Numbered from the stretch's first letter, positions 21,101 to 33,603 are shown. The stretch: DNA of 64,000 nt from Blepharisma japonicum (GCA_949751835.1 CATKHK010000003.1:372001-436000), one strand, 5' to 3'. Notes: a model not told the origin generated them from the sequence alone. Made by a program: numbers and translations.

Positions 21101-24092
21101 CTCAAATATATATAAAATTTCATTCTACCCCAATACAACTGGAACTAAAGGCCAAATGCAGCTTGACTTTGCATTAAATTCGTCAGTTCCTACACAAGGG
21201 GACCTTTATATAGAGTTCCCTAGCAGTTTTTCATCTTTGCCATCTACAATGACAAACTTAAATTGCCTTTTAAATGTACAATATTCGTCTTGCTCTATAT
21301 CAGGGCAGAAGATCACCATTATTCCTGCTACAAGTTTCCCAACAGGCATTAATATGACTTTGATTATCCCTGAAATCACAGTACCATCTACAAGCTCGAC
21401 TCCAGTTAAAATTTCAGCTTACCTGGGTTCTACAATGATGGCAGAAAATCCTCCAAGCCCAGGAAGCTCATTTTACATCACAACAGGAACAGTCACTCCA
21501 GGAATAATCCAAGGAACCTTGACATCTTGGCCAAAGAATGCAGCAGAAATAGCATTTTACCAGTTCGTGCTAAAATCAGCGACTGGAATCACAACGACCA
21601 CTCAAATTTTGGTATATTTCCCATCAGAGTTTCCAAGAAACCTTGGAGACTTAATGGCATATTCCAACTGCAGTACTAGGATGGATGGGAAATTGCTGAT
21701 TTTATCTAAAAGTATGATTCATGGGGTGTTAATTCAAGGCTTTGTAACTGTCGCCTCAAATCAAGCCTTTACTATTTTATTTGAAGGTGTTAGAAACCCT
21801 ACATCGCCGACTTCGACTTCAACGTTTTCTATAGTAACATTGCTCAATGGAGCAATTATAGACTCTTTGTCTACATCTCTGACTGTCAGCATTTCATCGA
21901 TTCCATCTATTATGGATTTAGTAAGTATCAGTCTTGAAGATTATTCTATAAGAGCTACCACTAACTACACATTTTTAGCGAATCCTTCATCTATCCCTTC
22001 AGCTTTCCAAGTGTGGGTATGGTTTCCATTTCCGCAGTTTTCTATAGAGCTTTACGGACTAGGTGATATTTTTAGTTGTAGCAGTAAATCTGTTTCTAAA
22101 ACGACAGGAACCAGCACAACTTGGCTGACAGCTACTCCTTCTTGTTCAAATACCCATAAAAACCTTGTAGTTTTCGATGCAATTAACTCAGGGTTTTCTT
22201 CTTCAAACTACTTGCAAATCACTATAGAAAAACTAAAATCAACGGGCTCTGCTGGAATTGTTAATAACTTTGTGATGCTGATTTTTGATAAATCTTCATC
22301 ATCGGCTACATATAGAAATTATGGGATTGCTTCGACAGATGATAATGTTGAATATACAGAAGATAAAGCCCAGATTTTTGTTGGGTCTCAAGATGCAAGA
22401 ATTTCCGTTTCTCCAGGGACCACAAGCAATTTCACTATATACACATCTAGCGAATATATGCCAGCAAGACAAACATTGACGTTTACCTATACAATTTTAG
22501 GCATTAATGCAACCACCAATATAGCTATTGAGCCAAATATCATTCAAATCCTGCCAGGACAGTCATCAGTGACTTGTTTTGTGACTTGCTCTGCAGACAT
22601 TGTGAGAGGAAACTATACAATAAAATGGAATATGACTGGAGATACATATGGACTTTATAGTGAGCCTGCATTTACCTTATTAGATGTTTCTTCTAGACGA
22701 ATTATACAGAGAAAGGTGTCATTTGAAGGAATTCCTGCATTGATGATTGGAGGAACGTCAATACCTTTATATGTGTACTTAGAAGCTGCTCCCGAAGATG
22801 GCCTGACGATTATTGCCAAGCCGCCTAGCCTTATTACAGTATCACCCATATCATTTTTACCAGGCCAGTTCGTTACCAGTTTTACTGTTACTGTAGCTTC
22901 TACGGCATATGTAGGAAGTCAGACCATAAATTTCACCTTATCAGGAGCAAACTCAAACTGGTTTTATTTAGACTCTACCTCTATAAGTTTTGATTTAACG
23001 AACTATGATGTCACAGCTCCGTCTATATCTTCATTTATCGTAAATAATCCAAAAAATAGAAATTATATAGATATTACAATGCAGACCACTGAAGCATGCA
23101 CTATTTATTGGACTTTTGGAGAAAGAGGATTAGATGTGCCAAGTAATGCAACTTTGATAGGCTCAGCTAAAAATAATACAGCTGGGTATCATCTTGAATA
23201 TATTGGAGATAGTTGGCTTTATAACTTCAGGGTAAATAATCTAATAGCCGAACATGACTATGTTATGTATGGAATTTTGGTAGATTTGAATAATAACCAA
23301 ATGGATAGCGTTTTTGGTGTCGACTTATATACTGATGATCTCCCCGATTCTGTACAAATAACACTGAAATTTGGCAGCCTAACTCCAACTGCAGATCAAG
23401 CTCAGTCAACTGTGATAGCTGCTCTAAGCACCCTTTTAGACTACGACCAATCCTTAATTTCTTATGTCCAACCTACATCTAGAATGCTTGACGCTCTTAC
23501 ATCAGCTTCTTATATTATTTATAACAGTGCTACATCTACAGCATTAGCCCCACAAGAAATAGTTAGATACATGCTAAACTCCAATGATCTTAACAGACTT
23601 CTAGCACCATCAAGCATATCAATTGATACTACTTATAATATTGTAAAATCAATGGTTTATATATCAAATCCAAGGCCAGCATGATATTCATACCCAACTG
23701 TTAAGACAACAACAAATATTACAGTTAGTGTTGCTCTAGCAGTAACCACTTCAGGAACACTTTATGCTGAAATTATTCCAGATGGAACTGAAATTCCTTC
23801 ATCAAGGCAGGTAACTTTAGGACTAGATGCATTCGCAGATAAAACTACAGTGTATTCTCAAGCCATAGTGGCAAATACGTCAGTAACCGTGACGTTTACT
23901 GGTATGAGTCCAGCAAGCAGCTATACTATTGTGATAACAGCGAAAAATAATGATGTAAGACTTCCAAGAATTATGAGCGATAGAGTTATGGCAGCGCTAG
24001 AAATTATTACGCAAGCTACGTCTGCTACGACCACTACTACGAGTGAGGGGATTTATTTGCTTATTTCGTGCGCTTTCTCATTATTTTTATAA
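18108..24092 (+). CDS. Giant GPI-anchored-type surface protein with beta-rich repeats
   Basis: The product has 1994 residues in one frame, with four TGA codons read as Trp after the first exon-like stretch and one near the N-terminus (..GVDYWFYISID). It begins with a signal peptide (MVISLFFLFLALASS). It ends in a Thr-rich spacer plus a short hydrophobic tail (SEGIYLLISCAFSLFL), the layout of a GPI-anchor signal. About ten repeats of 105-150 residues fill residues 25-1350. Each shows the pattern: strands, FP.(G/S)F or LP.GF, a Cys pair, ..SG(F/L)..I..GT, and IxNPxxxG before a final strand. This is an Ig-like/adhesin-type beta-sandwich array. N-glycosylation sequons are frequent. The role is probably cell-surface coat, adhesion or mating contact; no specific family is claimed. 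Confidence 0.85.
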
Positions 24093-24705
24093 AATAAAAA
24101 TATTTATTTGCTAATATTATGGATAATAATCATGAAAAATTAATTAAAGTAAATTCAGAAAATCTTAAAGTCAAACTTATTCAAGTTGTTGATGAATTTT
24201 ATCTTCATATCGTTGTAATATACATTTGATATGAGGTATCAGAGAAAGCTGATTAAGCAATTTTTAAAAACTGCATAGTTGATTGTAGAAATTTCACAGC
24301 AATTTAATGGAATATGAAGGATTTACAGATTTTCACTTTGCATAAAAACAATAGAATATAGATACTCGATAAGGATTGGTCACTATTTTTGATGCTATCA
24401 CCCTTTATAATTATGACACAGCCATCATTATTTAATAAATTTTGCTCACTTTAGAAGGGAAAATTGGCTCATTAAAATGACAAGAATTCCATTATATCCT
24501 TAAGACACGAACAAAATTATAATCTTAAATAAATTTTAAATGAATCACAGCTAAGCGAGTCTTATTTTCTGCAAAAATGTAAAAAAGAGCAGCTTTCACT
24601 TTATCACCATTTAAGAATTTATCTAGGTAGATATTGGCTGAAATAATTACCAACTCTTTAGTTTGTAAAATTACAATAAAAAATATTAGTTTTAAATATT
24701 TTCAT
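24093..24705. other. Intergenic, 613 bp
   Basis: The tract lies between convergent genes. A 45-codon ATG frame at 24118 on the plus strand ends at TAA. Beyond it, stops occur in every frame at about the rate expected for this base composition. I see no supported gene, RNA or repeat. Confidence 0.45.
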
Positions 24706-25674
24706 TTATTCAACTAACTTCCCATTTATCCATTCTCCTTCAATCCGTTCTCCTCTGCTTCCAATATATGTCCCTTTGCCATGCTGTTTTCCATTTTTCC
24801 AATATCCCATATATTTCTTTCCGCTAGGCCATTCAAATTCTCCATACCCCTCTTTCTTATCATTCACATATTCTCCCCTATAAACTCTTCCATCAGGCCA
24901 TACAAATTTTCCACTCCCATGCATTTTATTATCCCTCCATTCACCTTCATATACTTTTCCGTCTTCCCATGTGTAAATTCCTCTACCATGTATGTTGTTA
25001 TAGAAGAATTCGCCTTTATATATAGAATTTTCTGCCCAATGGAATTCTCCATATCCATGCTTTAGGCCGTTAAGGTAATTTCCACAGTAAAAAGCTCCAT
25101 CAGTCCAAGTTTCAATACCACAGCCTTCTTGCTTGTCATCGACTCATGATCCTTCATAGGTTGCGCCATGGAAATGGATGTACTTTCCTCTTCCATGAGC
25201 TTTATCATTTTTTCATTCTCCTTCATATACATCTCCATCTGCGTGAATTAGTCTGCCATGGCCATTGGCTCTATCATCTTTTCAATAGCCAACGTATTTT
25301 GACCCATCTTCCCATAGGAAAATGCCTCGTCCTGATTTCTTGCCGAATTGATCAAGCTGGCCTATATAAGTTCATCCTTCTTTAGATCGAATAGGAGGGC
25401 CAAGGTCTTCTAAGCAATTATCATCAGATTTAAATTGATATTGACCTAACCTGGATTCGGCGGCTCTTGCTTTTTCGCTTGCAGAGGAATAGTAGTCTAA
25501 ATAAAGCTTCTTAGATGTGTCTTCAGTGAGAGGATTTGTAAGAACTGAGCCTGGAAGCTCACTTTCTTTAAGAGACTTTTCACGTTTTCGTTCGTTAGAT
25601 ATATTAACGATTTCCATATCTTGGTGCGCTTCATTTTTTGAACCATCTCCAAAGCAGCCACAGCTGTTTCCCAT
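24706..25674 (-). CDS. MORN-repeat protein with acylated N-terminus
   Basis: The product has 322 residues, read through several TGA codons (Trp in the repeats). It begins MGNSCGCFGDG, a good N-myristoylation site (Gly2, Ser5-type context) with Cys5 and Cys7 available for palmitoylation, so it is probably tethered to a membrane. From about residue 100 to the end there are about nine MORN repeats (YxGxWKxxxxHGxGxxxxxDG), including EGEWKNDKAHGRGKYI and YRGEYVNDKKEGYGEFEW. MORN arrays bind membranes and scaffold cortical and ciliary structures in alveolates. The first 98 residues carry SKLYLDYYSSASEKARAAES, the helical lead common in this protist subfamily. A second MORN gene lies at 27214. Confidence 0.92.
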
Positions 25675-25914
25675 TTAATGCTAGATTTATTTTATAACAT
25701 TATATTGGTGTTTAGATATTCATAAAGTTTACAAAATGGAAAATCAGATATATGCACACTCAATAAAACATTAATGATAAAATAATTAAATAATATTTTA
25801 TAATTTATGCAATTTGTCTTATAAATAAGGTCAAATGCTTCTAAAATACCAAATTTTTGATTATTTAGTATGCACAAATCTTAGAATTGGATAGACATAA
25901 TAAATCATAAAAAA

Positions 25915-26853
25915 ATGCAAAAAGTAATAAATATGCAAAAGCGCAGAGCAACGACAGAGCTAACCCGAGAAGGCGAAGTGATCCCTCAATACGAAGAAGA
26001 AACTGTTGGCGAGGACTCAACTCCTCAAGAAATCTCTCAACGAAAAATCTTCAGAGCACGAAGACCGCAAAAAGCAGCCCAAGCAGCCTCAACTGAGCCT
26101 ACCAGTTTTAAGCTGAAAACACAGCTAGTTTCCGAAGACCTTGAGTCGAAGCTGCTTGAAGCCAAGCCAGCACAATTTAGTTTTCTTGATCTTCCAGACG
26201 TTGAAGTGAGAGAAGCATCGCCTGTTAAAGCTCCTCCACCTCCTCCACCCAAGCCAGCTGAACCTATTATAAAGACTCCTACCATTTCAGCATTCTCTGG
26301 GATACTCAAAGATCTTAAAGAGAAAAAGGAAGACGACATAGTCAGCAGTTTTATAAAAACCGCGTCAAGTCAGGAAGCTGCCCCACCTTCAGAATCTCCG
26401 AAGTTCCAAGAGCCTATAAAGCAGACCAAAGCGAATCATTTTGTATTAGTAGAAGGCAAACTTAGTGTAAATGGAGCATCCAGAGGCGAAGGATTTATTG
26501 AAATTGCTAGAGCAGATGTAGGGGAAAAGAAAGTGAATTTATTAATTTTCAGGAACTCATTCAAGAGTATTATTTATCAAGCAGCTTTAGCAGAATCCTC
26601 TAGCTGAAAAGAGTGTAATAAACAAGAAGAGTCGGATGATGAAGAAGAGAAAGAGGAAGTTAGCATTGAAATTGTGGTTTATAGGAAAACAGACAAACTG
26701 AGGGCAGAAACTTGTAAAGTAAGGTGTGGGAAATTAAGCAAGATAAAATTGATGGAAGAGTTGGAAAAGGTTAAGAAAGAAGTTAAGAAAAACACAAATA
26801 AAGAAGAAACAAAAGCTCAAGAAAAAACTCTAGAAGAGAAGAAGGTCAAATAA
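25915..26853 (+). CDS. NUP50/Nup2-like nucleoporin with C-terminal Ran-binding-like domain
   Basis: The product has 312 residues with one TGA as Trp. The start may be 25915 or the in-frame ATG at 25933; the second gives MQKRRATTELTRE, the usual NUP50 opening. The N-terminal block with KRR..ELTR..E..ISQRKIFRARRP matches the NUP50 motif that binds importin alpha. The middle (55-180) is low-complexity with a PPPPPP run and conspicuously few FG dipeptides. From about 185, FVLVEGKLSVNGASRGEGFIEI.. is a shortened RanBP1-type domain with an acidic EESDDEEEKEE loop, followed by a Lys-rich tail. The likely role is in nuclear import at the nuclear pore basket. The match rests on two weak motifs at the expected ends, so confidence is moderate. 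Confidence 0.65.
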
Positions 26854-27213
26854 ATGTCATCTTTAGAATAATCATTTTTTAGAATCTAAAATTCATTAAA
26901 TATAATTAATTAAAAGCTGAAAATAATTTTAAAAGCTACAATTAATTACTTATGAAGAATGGAGCGAGAAAAAACATTTAAATAATTTTCTATCTTCAAA
27001 TACTAACGAAAACATGAGCTGCTAAAGATATTCTATCAAAATGGCAACTGAATAAATAATTTTTATAATTTTTGCACTACTCTGCTTTATCAATGGGAAT
27101 TAAAATTGCGTTCTCATAAATGAGTTGCTAGCTAGTATTAATAAACATAAGATTTTTTTGAGAGCTCAATCTTCCAGTGCAAAATCAGGTAAAAATAATA
27201 ATTTTTATCTATC
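26854..27213. other. Intergenic, 360 bp
   Basis: AT-rich, stop-rich; nothing recognised. Confidence 0.5.
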
Positions 27214-28119
27214 ATGGGAGAGGAGAACACAGGCTCTCTATCGAATGATTCACCATTTACTAGATCAAGCCTAAACCTTACAGAAATTCCAGAGGATCAA
27301 GTCCCAGATTATTCCACAGAAACAACTCGACAAATTTTATCTAGACTTGGCCCATACAATCCTCCTCCTGCTCCTGAAGATTTAGCCCAAAGGATAAAGC
27401 TTGGCCCTGTCCAAGTCGAGAACCGCGCAATTTATATTGGCGAATGAAACCAAAAACAGCAGAAATGCGGCTTTGGTATCCAAATTTCTGCAGATGGAGC
27501 TCGATATGAAGGCTATTGAAAGGAAGACAAAGCTCATGGGCAAGGAAGACTAATATACGCTGATGGAGATATATATGAAGGTGAGTGAAAAGAAAATAAA
27601 ATGCAGGGAGAAGGCACTTATTGGAGAACAGATGGCTCTAGATACAAAGGTACGTTCGAAGATGGCCTTGAGCATGGATATGGGCTGGAAGCTTATCCTG
27701 ATGGCGGACTTTATGAAGGCGAATATTTGAATGGAAAAAAGAACGGCAAAGGAAAATTTATATGGCCTGATGGAAGTGTATATGAAGGAGAGCTCCTTGA
27801 TAATAATATCCATGGAATTGGGACATATACTTGGGCTGATGGAAGAAAATACGTTGGGGAGTGGGCATTTAATAAGAAAAATGGTGCAGGAACTTTCACT
27901 ACAAGCGATGGAAGCATTTACATAGGAGATCATAAAGATGATAAAAGGCATGGCCATGGGATGCTGGTTTGACCAGACGGCAGCACTTATGAAGGCAGCT
28001 GAGTAAACGGAAAGCAGGATGGGCTTGGATTCTTCACAACAACTGCTGGAAAGAGAAAAGAAGGCGAATGGAGTGACGGAAAGCGAATAAGATGGATAGA
28101 AGATGCAAAACATAAATAG
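27214..28119 (+). CDS. MORN-repeat protein (second copy)
   Basis: The product has 301 residues. Conserved Trp of the repeats is often TGA (EGYW, EGEW, ..VWPDG). The N-terminal 75 residues are unlike the other MORN gene: disordered, with [29 protein letters not shown] and no myristoylation glycine context of note (MGEENTG does carry Gly2). Eight to nine MORN repeats follow, for example [18 protein letters not shown] and [16 protein letters not shown], ending in a basic tail. Opposite orientation and low nucleotide similarity to 24706-25674 argue for an old paralogue pair, not a recent duplication. The role is probably a cortical or ciliary scaffold. Confidence 0.92.
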
Positions 28120-28463
28120 TTTTTGCTATAGAATAAATTTTGTATTAGTTTAATTCTTGGTTTAGCAAGAATTTATATAGGAAGTATTCTGAGCCGTTTT
28201 ATAAGCAATGGATAATAAAATTGACCTCCCTTAGTTTGAGTATAGAAATTTTGATCTCCAACAAGCGAGAGAGAATATGCATGCATGTCAGTAAAATTAA
28301 AAAGCTAATAAGAGAAATACTGCTTATATTAAACTATTTCATTTTTAATATATAATGGTGCCAAATATTAAATTAAAATAAAATCGTGCCAAATACTCAA
28401 AGATTCAGTAAATTAAAAAATAATTTAATGATATAATTATATAAATTATTGCCTATAGGTGTC
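28120..28463. other. Intergenic, 344 bp
   Basis: AT-rich. It contains two imperfect copies of a gtgccaaata(t/c) sequence about 35 bases apart (near 28359 and 28387). No gene was recognised. Confidence 0.4.
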
Positions 28464-28937
28464 ATGTCAGATAAAGAATTATATCTTCACTTGAAGTATA
28501 GCAGGCACAGACGAAAATCAGTGATATCAAAAGCTTATGAATTCTTGTATGGATCAGGTGCTGAAAAATACTTAACAGCGTCAAAAGCTGAGAGACGTAA
28601 AAACTTAACTGAAAACTACCATCCAATTCTACTTCAAAAAGAAGAGGTTTTTATAGACTGTGAAGAAATAGAAAAGCCAATTTCAATTATAAAACCACGA
28701 GAAAACCTTCTGAAACCTCGAAAATCCAAAACTGAAACTGTAACTAGCATATATCAAGATAAAACGCTTTTAAATAAAAATAAAAATGCAAATTCCAGAT
28801 CTTCAAGTGCACTTAAAAGAAATATTCTCAACTTGAGTGTTTGCAAGCATCTCAAATTCAAAACCAACTATACTCGAATTGCTGCTCACACATTCCCTAA
28901 AAATTTAAACTATTGATATGCTGTCTATATATTATAG
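28464..28937 (+). CDS. Basic protein of unknown function, 157 aa
   Basis: The frame is open from ATG 28464 through one TGA (Trp, close to the end) to TAG. It is Lys/Arg/Ser-rich: ..LKYSRHRRKSVISKAYEFLYG near the start, a SKAERRKNL segment, and ..SRSSSALKRNILNLSVCKH in the last third. No membrane span and no recognised domain. It could be a nucleic-acid or microtubule binder on charge alone, which is too weak to assign. Confidence 0.55.
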
Positions 28938-29095
28938 TAGGGAACAAGTCAGCTCGGTCAATCTCTCCATTAATAAGCACAGTTTCTATATCTACTTTAC
29001 TTCTACATAGAAAAAAATCTGCCATTCAGTTCCGAGAATTTACTCCAGTTTTATTACGCAAAAAAAAAGCCTCAAATTAATGATAATTTTAGAAT

Positions 29096-29560
29096 TTAGT
29101 GAATGCTATTCATATTGACTGTTATCTTAGCTAGCCAAATCAGCCCAAAAATAAAAAAAACAAAAAATAGCAATAAGCCTATTTGTAGTTTTTCTTGCTT
29201 ATTTTCATCTATTTTTGCTGAGGTTCATATTATTGACTCCTCATTACTTGTTAATTCTGAGTCTTGCTTCTCTATCTCATCTTCTGGGAAATTTTCACTG
29301 TCCTCTTCAACAATTTCTTCATTTTCAAATGATAATTGCTTTTTGGATGAAGATAAAGGAGGACATATAATATTTTTTGCTAATCATAAGCCTAAAAGTA
29401 GCTTTATTTTTTTATTTGTTAAATCTTTGCATTCTTTGTTTTTGTTTTCAATTTCTCTTCTTTTACTTTTATACTCTTCTGGAGGAGGAAGTGTTTTTTC
29501 AAGACATTCATTAACTGCACCTAAAACATTGCCGGGCTTTCTGATTAAAGGGCTCTCCAT
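29096..29560 (-). CDS. Probable tail-anchored membrane protein, 154 aa
   Basis: The minus strand is open from ATG 29560 to TAA 29096 with two TGA codons as Trp. The first 60 residues are charged and helical (PPPEEYKSKRREIENKNKEC). Residues 75-125 are strongly acidic (VEEDSENFPEDEIEKQDSEL). The protein ends with one hydrophobic span, QIGLLLFFVFFIFGLIWLAK, followed by about ten residues. This is a classic tail-anchor layout, facing the cytosol. The opposite strand carries a longer TGA-free frame, but it is Phe/Ser-rich and reads like the antisense of this protein. Family unknown. Confidence 0.6.
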
Positions 29561-29967
29561 TTATATTTTGCATCATTTCATAATATAATAGAGGCAAAAG
29601 TAAATATAATTAATCTGAGGAGAAATATTAGATTAATTTATTCAAAAATATTTAGAATTCAAAAAAATACTCATTAATTTCACTAATTATATTGGCTTAT
29701 TGATTAAATTTAAAAATGATTTTATAAGTGGCTTATAAATGGTTCAAGATTTTGCATGTTTCTTACTTTTTTATTTAAGATTAGACTCCACAAACTCCAT
29801 AAAAGTGAATAAAGTAATTTACAATAAACTGATTATCAAGGCTATTCAAAATAAAAAGGCTATTCTTTTGTCATATCACAGCTATATAATACATTCTAAT
29901 TCAAATATGATCAGTTTATCCATAGATAATTATATTCTATATCACTCTATGCTAGAAAGTTCTAAAA
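29561..29967. other. Intergenic, 407 bp
   Basis: An 83-codon plus-strand frame (29739-29990) runs into the kelch-like pseudogene and is Ile/Ser/Asn-rich without features; I do not call it. Otherwise AT-rich DNA. Confidence 0.4.
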
Positions 29968-30986
29968 TTATAATATCACGCTTTTATTGAATAAGTCACA
30001 TATAGTATAGAATTTATCTTCAAATTTAGCTATAGAAGAGCAATGAGAACCTCATTCTCTAATATCATTATTTCCTACTACTTCCAATGTATCAAAGCCA
30101 TTTATCCCACTTTGATATATATTTCTCCCAAACTCGATAGCATATACTCTATTATCGGCTGTAACGATACTATTCTTAATTTAAGGTTAAAATAAGTCCA
30201 AGTGCTTGCTCAGACCTATCTTGCTGAATATCATAATTTAAAAGCTTCGCAATATAGCTGGATATAATCAAAATATGATTACTACATGAAACTGAGCATG
30301 AACCTCTATAATTTCCTTTGGGTATAAGAGCGCAAGAGCTTCATATTTGTCTTTCTAAATCATATTTCCTGATACTGCTTCATCATCTCCTCCATTGGCA
30401 TATACAAAATTATTATAATAAGCCAAGTTAGCAATACAACATGTAGGCTTTCAAAAGATGGAATGCGAAAGTGATTTCGATTTACTTAAAATAAAAGCTT
30501 CACCTACTCTGAAGAAAATTCCGTCTTCATCTGCATAATAACCTCCATAGAAAAAAATTTGGTCACAAGGAATAATAGTTTATCCCCTTGCATTTACACA
30601 ATTGGCGTGATTAGGAAGATAGAGACGCTTGGAGGATAATTTGAAGGTTTTTAAGTCCAAAGTTATTAAATCATTAAAGCCATGCTTAAGCCATGAGAGT
30701 TCGTCTGCTTCAATTGTGGGATCTAAGTCTAATCTATTGGGAGTCGAGATAGGATTAGAAATTCATTGATAGGATAATTTTGAGTTATTTGCCGAGAAAT
30801 TATTAAATGATCGAAATTTATCATAATTAGACATGTATTTACTAATTTTGTGTGATTCGATTTTTGTCTCTTCAATTTCCTTTTGAAGATAAAGATTTTC
30901 TTGCTGCAGTAAAATATTTTGCTCTTAGACTTTCTTGAGCTGCATTCTTAGAAACTCTAACTCCGATATCTTATTTTCAATAGCCA
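29968..30986 (-). pseudogene. Broken kelch-like gene
   Basis: Read on the minus strand from ATG 30986, segments of a protein related to the adjacent kelch-like genes follow in order. First comes a short coiled coil (LLQQENLYLQKEIEETKIES), then beta-propeller-like stretches such as YDLERQIWSSCALIPKGNY and VYAIEFGRNIYQSGINGFD, ending in ..FYTICDLFNKSVIL. They are interrupted by at least two in-frame stops (TAA, for instance after LKKV and after VNARG) and at least two changes of frame (near 30400 and near 30185). None can be removed as a 15-17-nt intron. The zinc-finger start of the neighbouring gene is missing. It is a host gene in decay, 97 bp downstream (on the minus strand) of the intact paralogue. 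Confidence 0.7.
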
Positions 30987-31083
30987 TTATTAGCGATTAA
31001 ATCTTGATATAATGATAATAAATATTAGATTATTTATTAATTTATTCTATATCAAAAGACCAAAAATCAAAGATCATTTTACT

Positions 31084-32865
31084 TTAGAGTTTAACCATAA
31101 TGTTTTGGGCTAAATTAAACTTGAAGTATCTCTCTTGCTTCAAGCTAGTCATAATATATATAGCTCCTTTATTATAAGAATAATAAACTTGAGCAGGGTT
31201 TTTACTAATCAGCGAGTTTCCTATTTGTTTCCAAGCATTTTCATCCCCTATTTCACTTTCGTATATTTTCCCACCGCATTCAATTAAATAAAATCTTTCA
31301 ATTTTAATCAATAATTTTCTTTTTTCTGCTGCGAAATTGTAAGATATTTTTGTAAAAGAATTGTTAGCAATTGAATATCTCAAAATATGTTTACTTGCGT
31401 GTCCAGAAATCAAAATATTACCATTATTAGCTACACAATGGCAATAACAATCGCCTTGTGGCAACGGATTTAAATTGATTCATCGGTTTCCATCCAAATC
31501 AAAACGTTTCGATAACGTTGAAATGTTACCATTAGGATTTAAACCCCCAAAAACGTAAACATTTCTATTGTAATAGATAGCTGATGAGATAGCGCATTGT
31601 TTTCCAACTGGTAATGTTCGAACTCTGAAATTCTCATCAATTATCAATGAAATTCCAGAAGATGGAGCTTTTCCATAGCAGAACAGCTCACAGTTGGGAA
31701 TTTGAGCTATACAAGTATCCCAATTTAATATTTCTGAACTTTCCAATATTTTTATCTCTTCTCTTTCACTTTCAGTGTCGAAAATCATCAAATTAGTCCT
31801 ATCGTTTTCTTCTTTTGTAAGATAAAGAGATGTTCTCTTATGAAAGGCCTTGATATAGTCTTTATAAGCTTGATTGAGTTCTTGACTTGAGTTGCAAATA
31901 TCTCTTAGCTCATTTTCATATAATGAGCATGTTTTTCTGAAGTCCCATTCTATTTCTGGATCAATTGTATTACCTAAAATCTCTGATGTTTTAATTTTAA
32001 GATCATTTATTTTTGAGCTTATAGAAGAGTTTTCTAGTATTAATTGCTTTTCATCAAGGCCTGATAATTTTTGATTGATTTCTTCTGAGAGGGCACGAAT
32101 TTTTGAGTTAAGAAAGTCCATTTCTTTTTTTCTTTTAAGCTTGCTTGCTTTTTTTCAGTCATCAAATTCTTTTTTGTTTTTCTTGACCTCTTTAAGAATG
32201 TCAGAATAAGAACTTTTTATATCTGGTGACTTATCATCAGGCATTTTCTTATTTGAATTGATTCGTTTACCATGTTTCTCTAAGACTTTTTCTATTTTTG
32301 AGAATCTGCTCTCGAAAAGGTTTTCTAGTTTTTCTTTAATATAGCTTTCTATCAATTTATCAATTTCTTGGCTTAGTCCGTACAAAGCATTTGCATTACT
32401 GTAAGAATCTGTGTTTATTGGAATCAATGCTTTAATTTTTTCAATAGCTTCATCAGGGCTTAACGATAATAATTTTAAAATTGGATCTTGCTCTAGCTTT
32501 GATAACTTTTTAGTTTGAGAGATCTTTTCAAACAAGTTATTTATCTCTGTCGAATTAGACTCCAATTTCTTTAAAAGGTTCTCAAAATTATTTTCTGAGC
32601 TTCAAAGATTTTGACTGAAGGAATTTAACATTTTCTCTTTCAATTGCTCATGTTTTAGCTTTTCTGCAGCGAGAAATTCAAGAATAGCTTCCTTTGTCTC
32701 TGCTGTAGGAATCAAAAATATTGGGGCAAATTTATGGACTCTTCCAGATATCTCGCAGTGGTTAATGAAGTGGATTTTGCATAAGTAAGCTTCAGGCGAT
32801 GTACATTGACATACATACTCAGCCTCATTCTTGCAATCTTGCTCTAAGCATTTCTTTGCCTCCAT
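31084..32865 (-). CDS. B-box-like zinc finger, coiled-coil and kelch-type protein
   Basis: The product has 593 residues, with three TGA codons as Trp. Residues 5-45 are a B-box-like zinc site: CLEQDCKNEAEYVCQC, then YLCKIHFINHC, with an H at the end of the finger. About 55-330 is helical and charged, with coiled coil (..KSSYSDILKEVKKNKKEF). About 345-593 contains kelch-type beta-propeller blades: YYNRNVYVFGGLNPNGNIST, then LSKRFDLDGNRW, then NGNILISGHASKHILRYSI. The layout recalls TRIM-like proteins but with a kelch end and no RING, so E3 activity is not implied. Its neighbour at 33604 has exactly the same codon length. The role is unknown; it is probably a scaffold. Confidence 0.82.
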
Positions 32866-33603
32866 ATTATAAGTGAGATGCTTAAGTTTAACTTATTTAT
32901 TTTGCTTATCAAGTTTGTGAAAATAAAAATAATAAGAAAATTTTCAAGGCTCGAAATTATTAAAGTATGTTTAAGTAAGCTCATGACATAGCAAGCCTTC
33001 TTATCTGCTATAAATATTATAACTTAACTTTCATAGCGTTGAAATTAAGAAATATAGCTTATGAATTTTGTTCCAACATTTAATTTTAAGCATTAGTACT
33101 TAAGAATCACTAATTATCTTCTTGATTGTCTATCAAATTGATTAAGCATGAAAATTGTCGTTTTATATATATATTTTTATTTACTACTCAGGACATAAAA
33201 ACAATAGTTGCATTGCAGATCATCAATATGGGCCAAATTTCTTAAGGCTTATTCCCCCACCATTGATTGAACCAATCGCGATTGTTCGACAAGAATAGAT
33301 TAATATCAGCTCGAAAAAAATTTAAATTAAAAACACTGCCCATATTATGATCATGATGAAGAACGAGTTGAAGAAGGAGTTTTAGAAGAAGATATGAAAA
33401 TCGTTTAATCAAAAATGGGTTTGTCTTGCTCAATCAAGAATTAAAAATATTATCTGGCTTATAAATATAAAATGTTTCGATAAAAATGCTATTCTTGGAA
33501 TACAAATAATACTAAAATTCATTATCAAGAAAAATCGATTTAAGGTGTAATTAAAAAATAACTATTATCAACTTGAAATGACAATATAGAACTTGATTAT
33601 AAT
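32866..33603. other. Spacer between divergent kelch-type paralogues, 738 bp
   Basis: A 63-codon minus-strand frame (33242-33433, ..NNRDWFNQWWGNKP) is open but does not start at a convincing ATG context and matches nothing I know. The rest is AT-rich and stop-rich. It may hold a further decayed copy, but I could not align one. Confidence 0.4.

Noticed and set aside
24118-24700. Possible decayed gene with many TAA/TAG in Gln-like places
   Set aside because: Same argument: stop density is about random, two frames look equally plausible, and no motif or homology supports either.
29103-29588. 161-codon plus-strand frame
   Set aside because: It is Phe/Ser/Leu-rich and is the complement of a charged tail-anchored protein on the minus strand that has a better composition and clear layout.
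33242-33433. 63-codon minus-strand frame ending ..WFNQWWGNKP
   Set aside because: No convincing ATG, no match, short; might be a remnant but cannot be supported.
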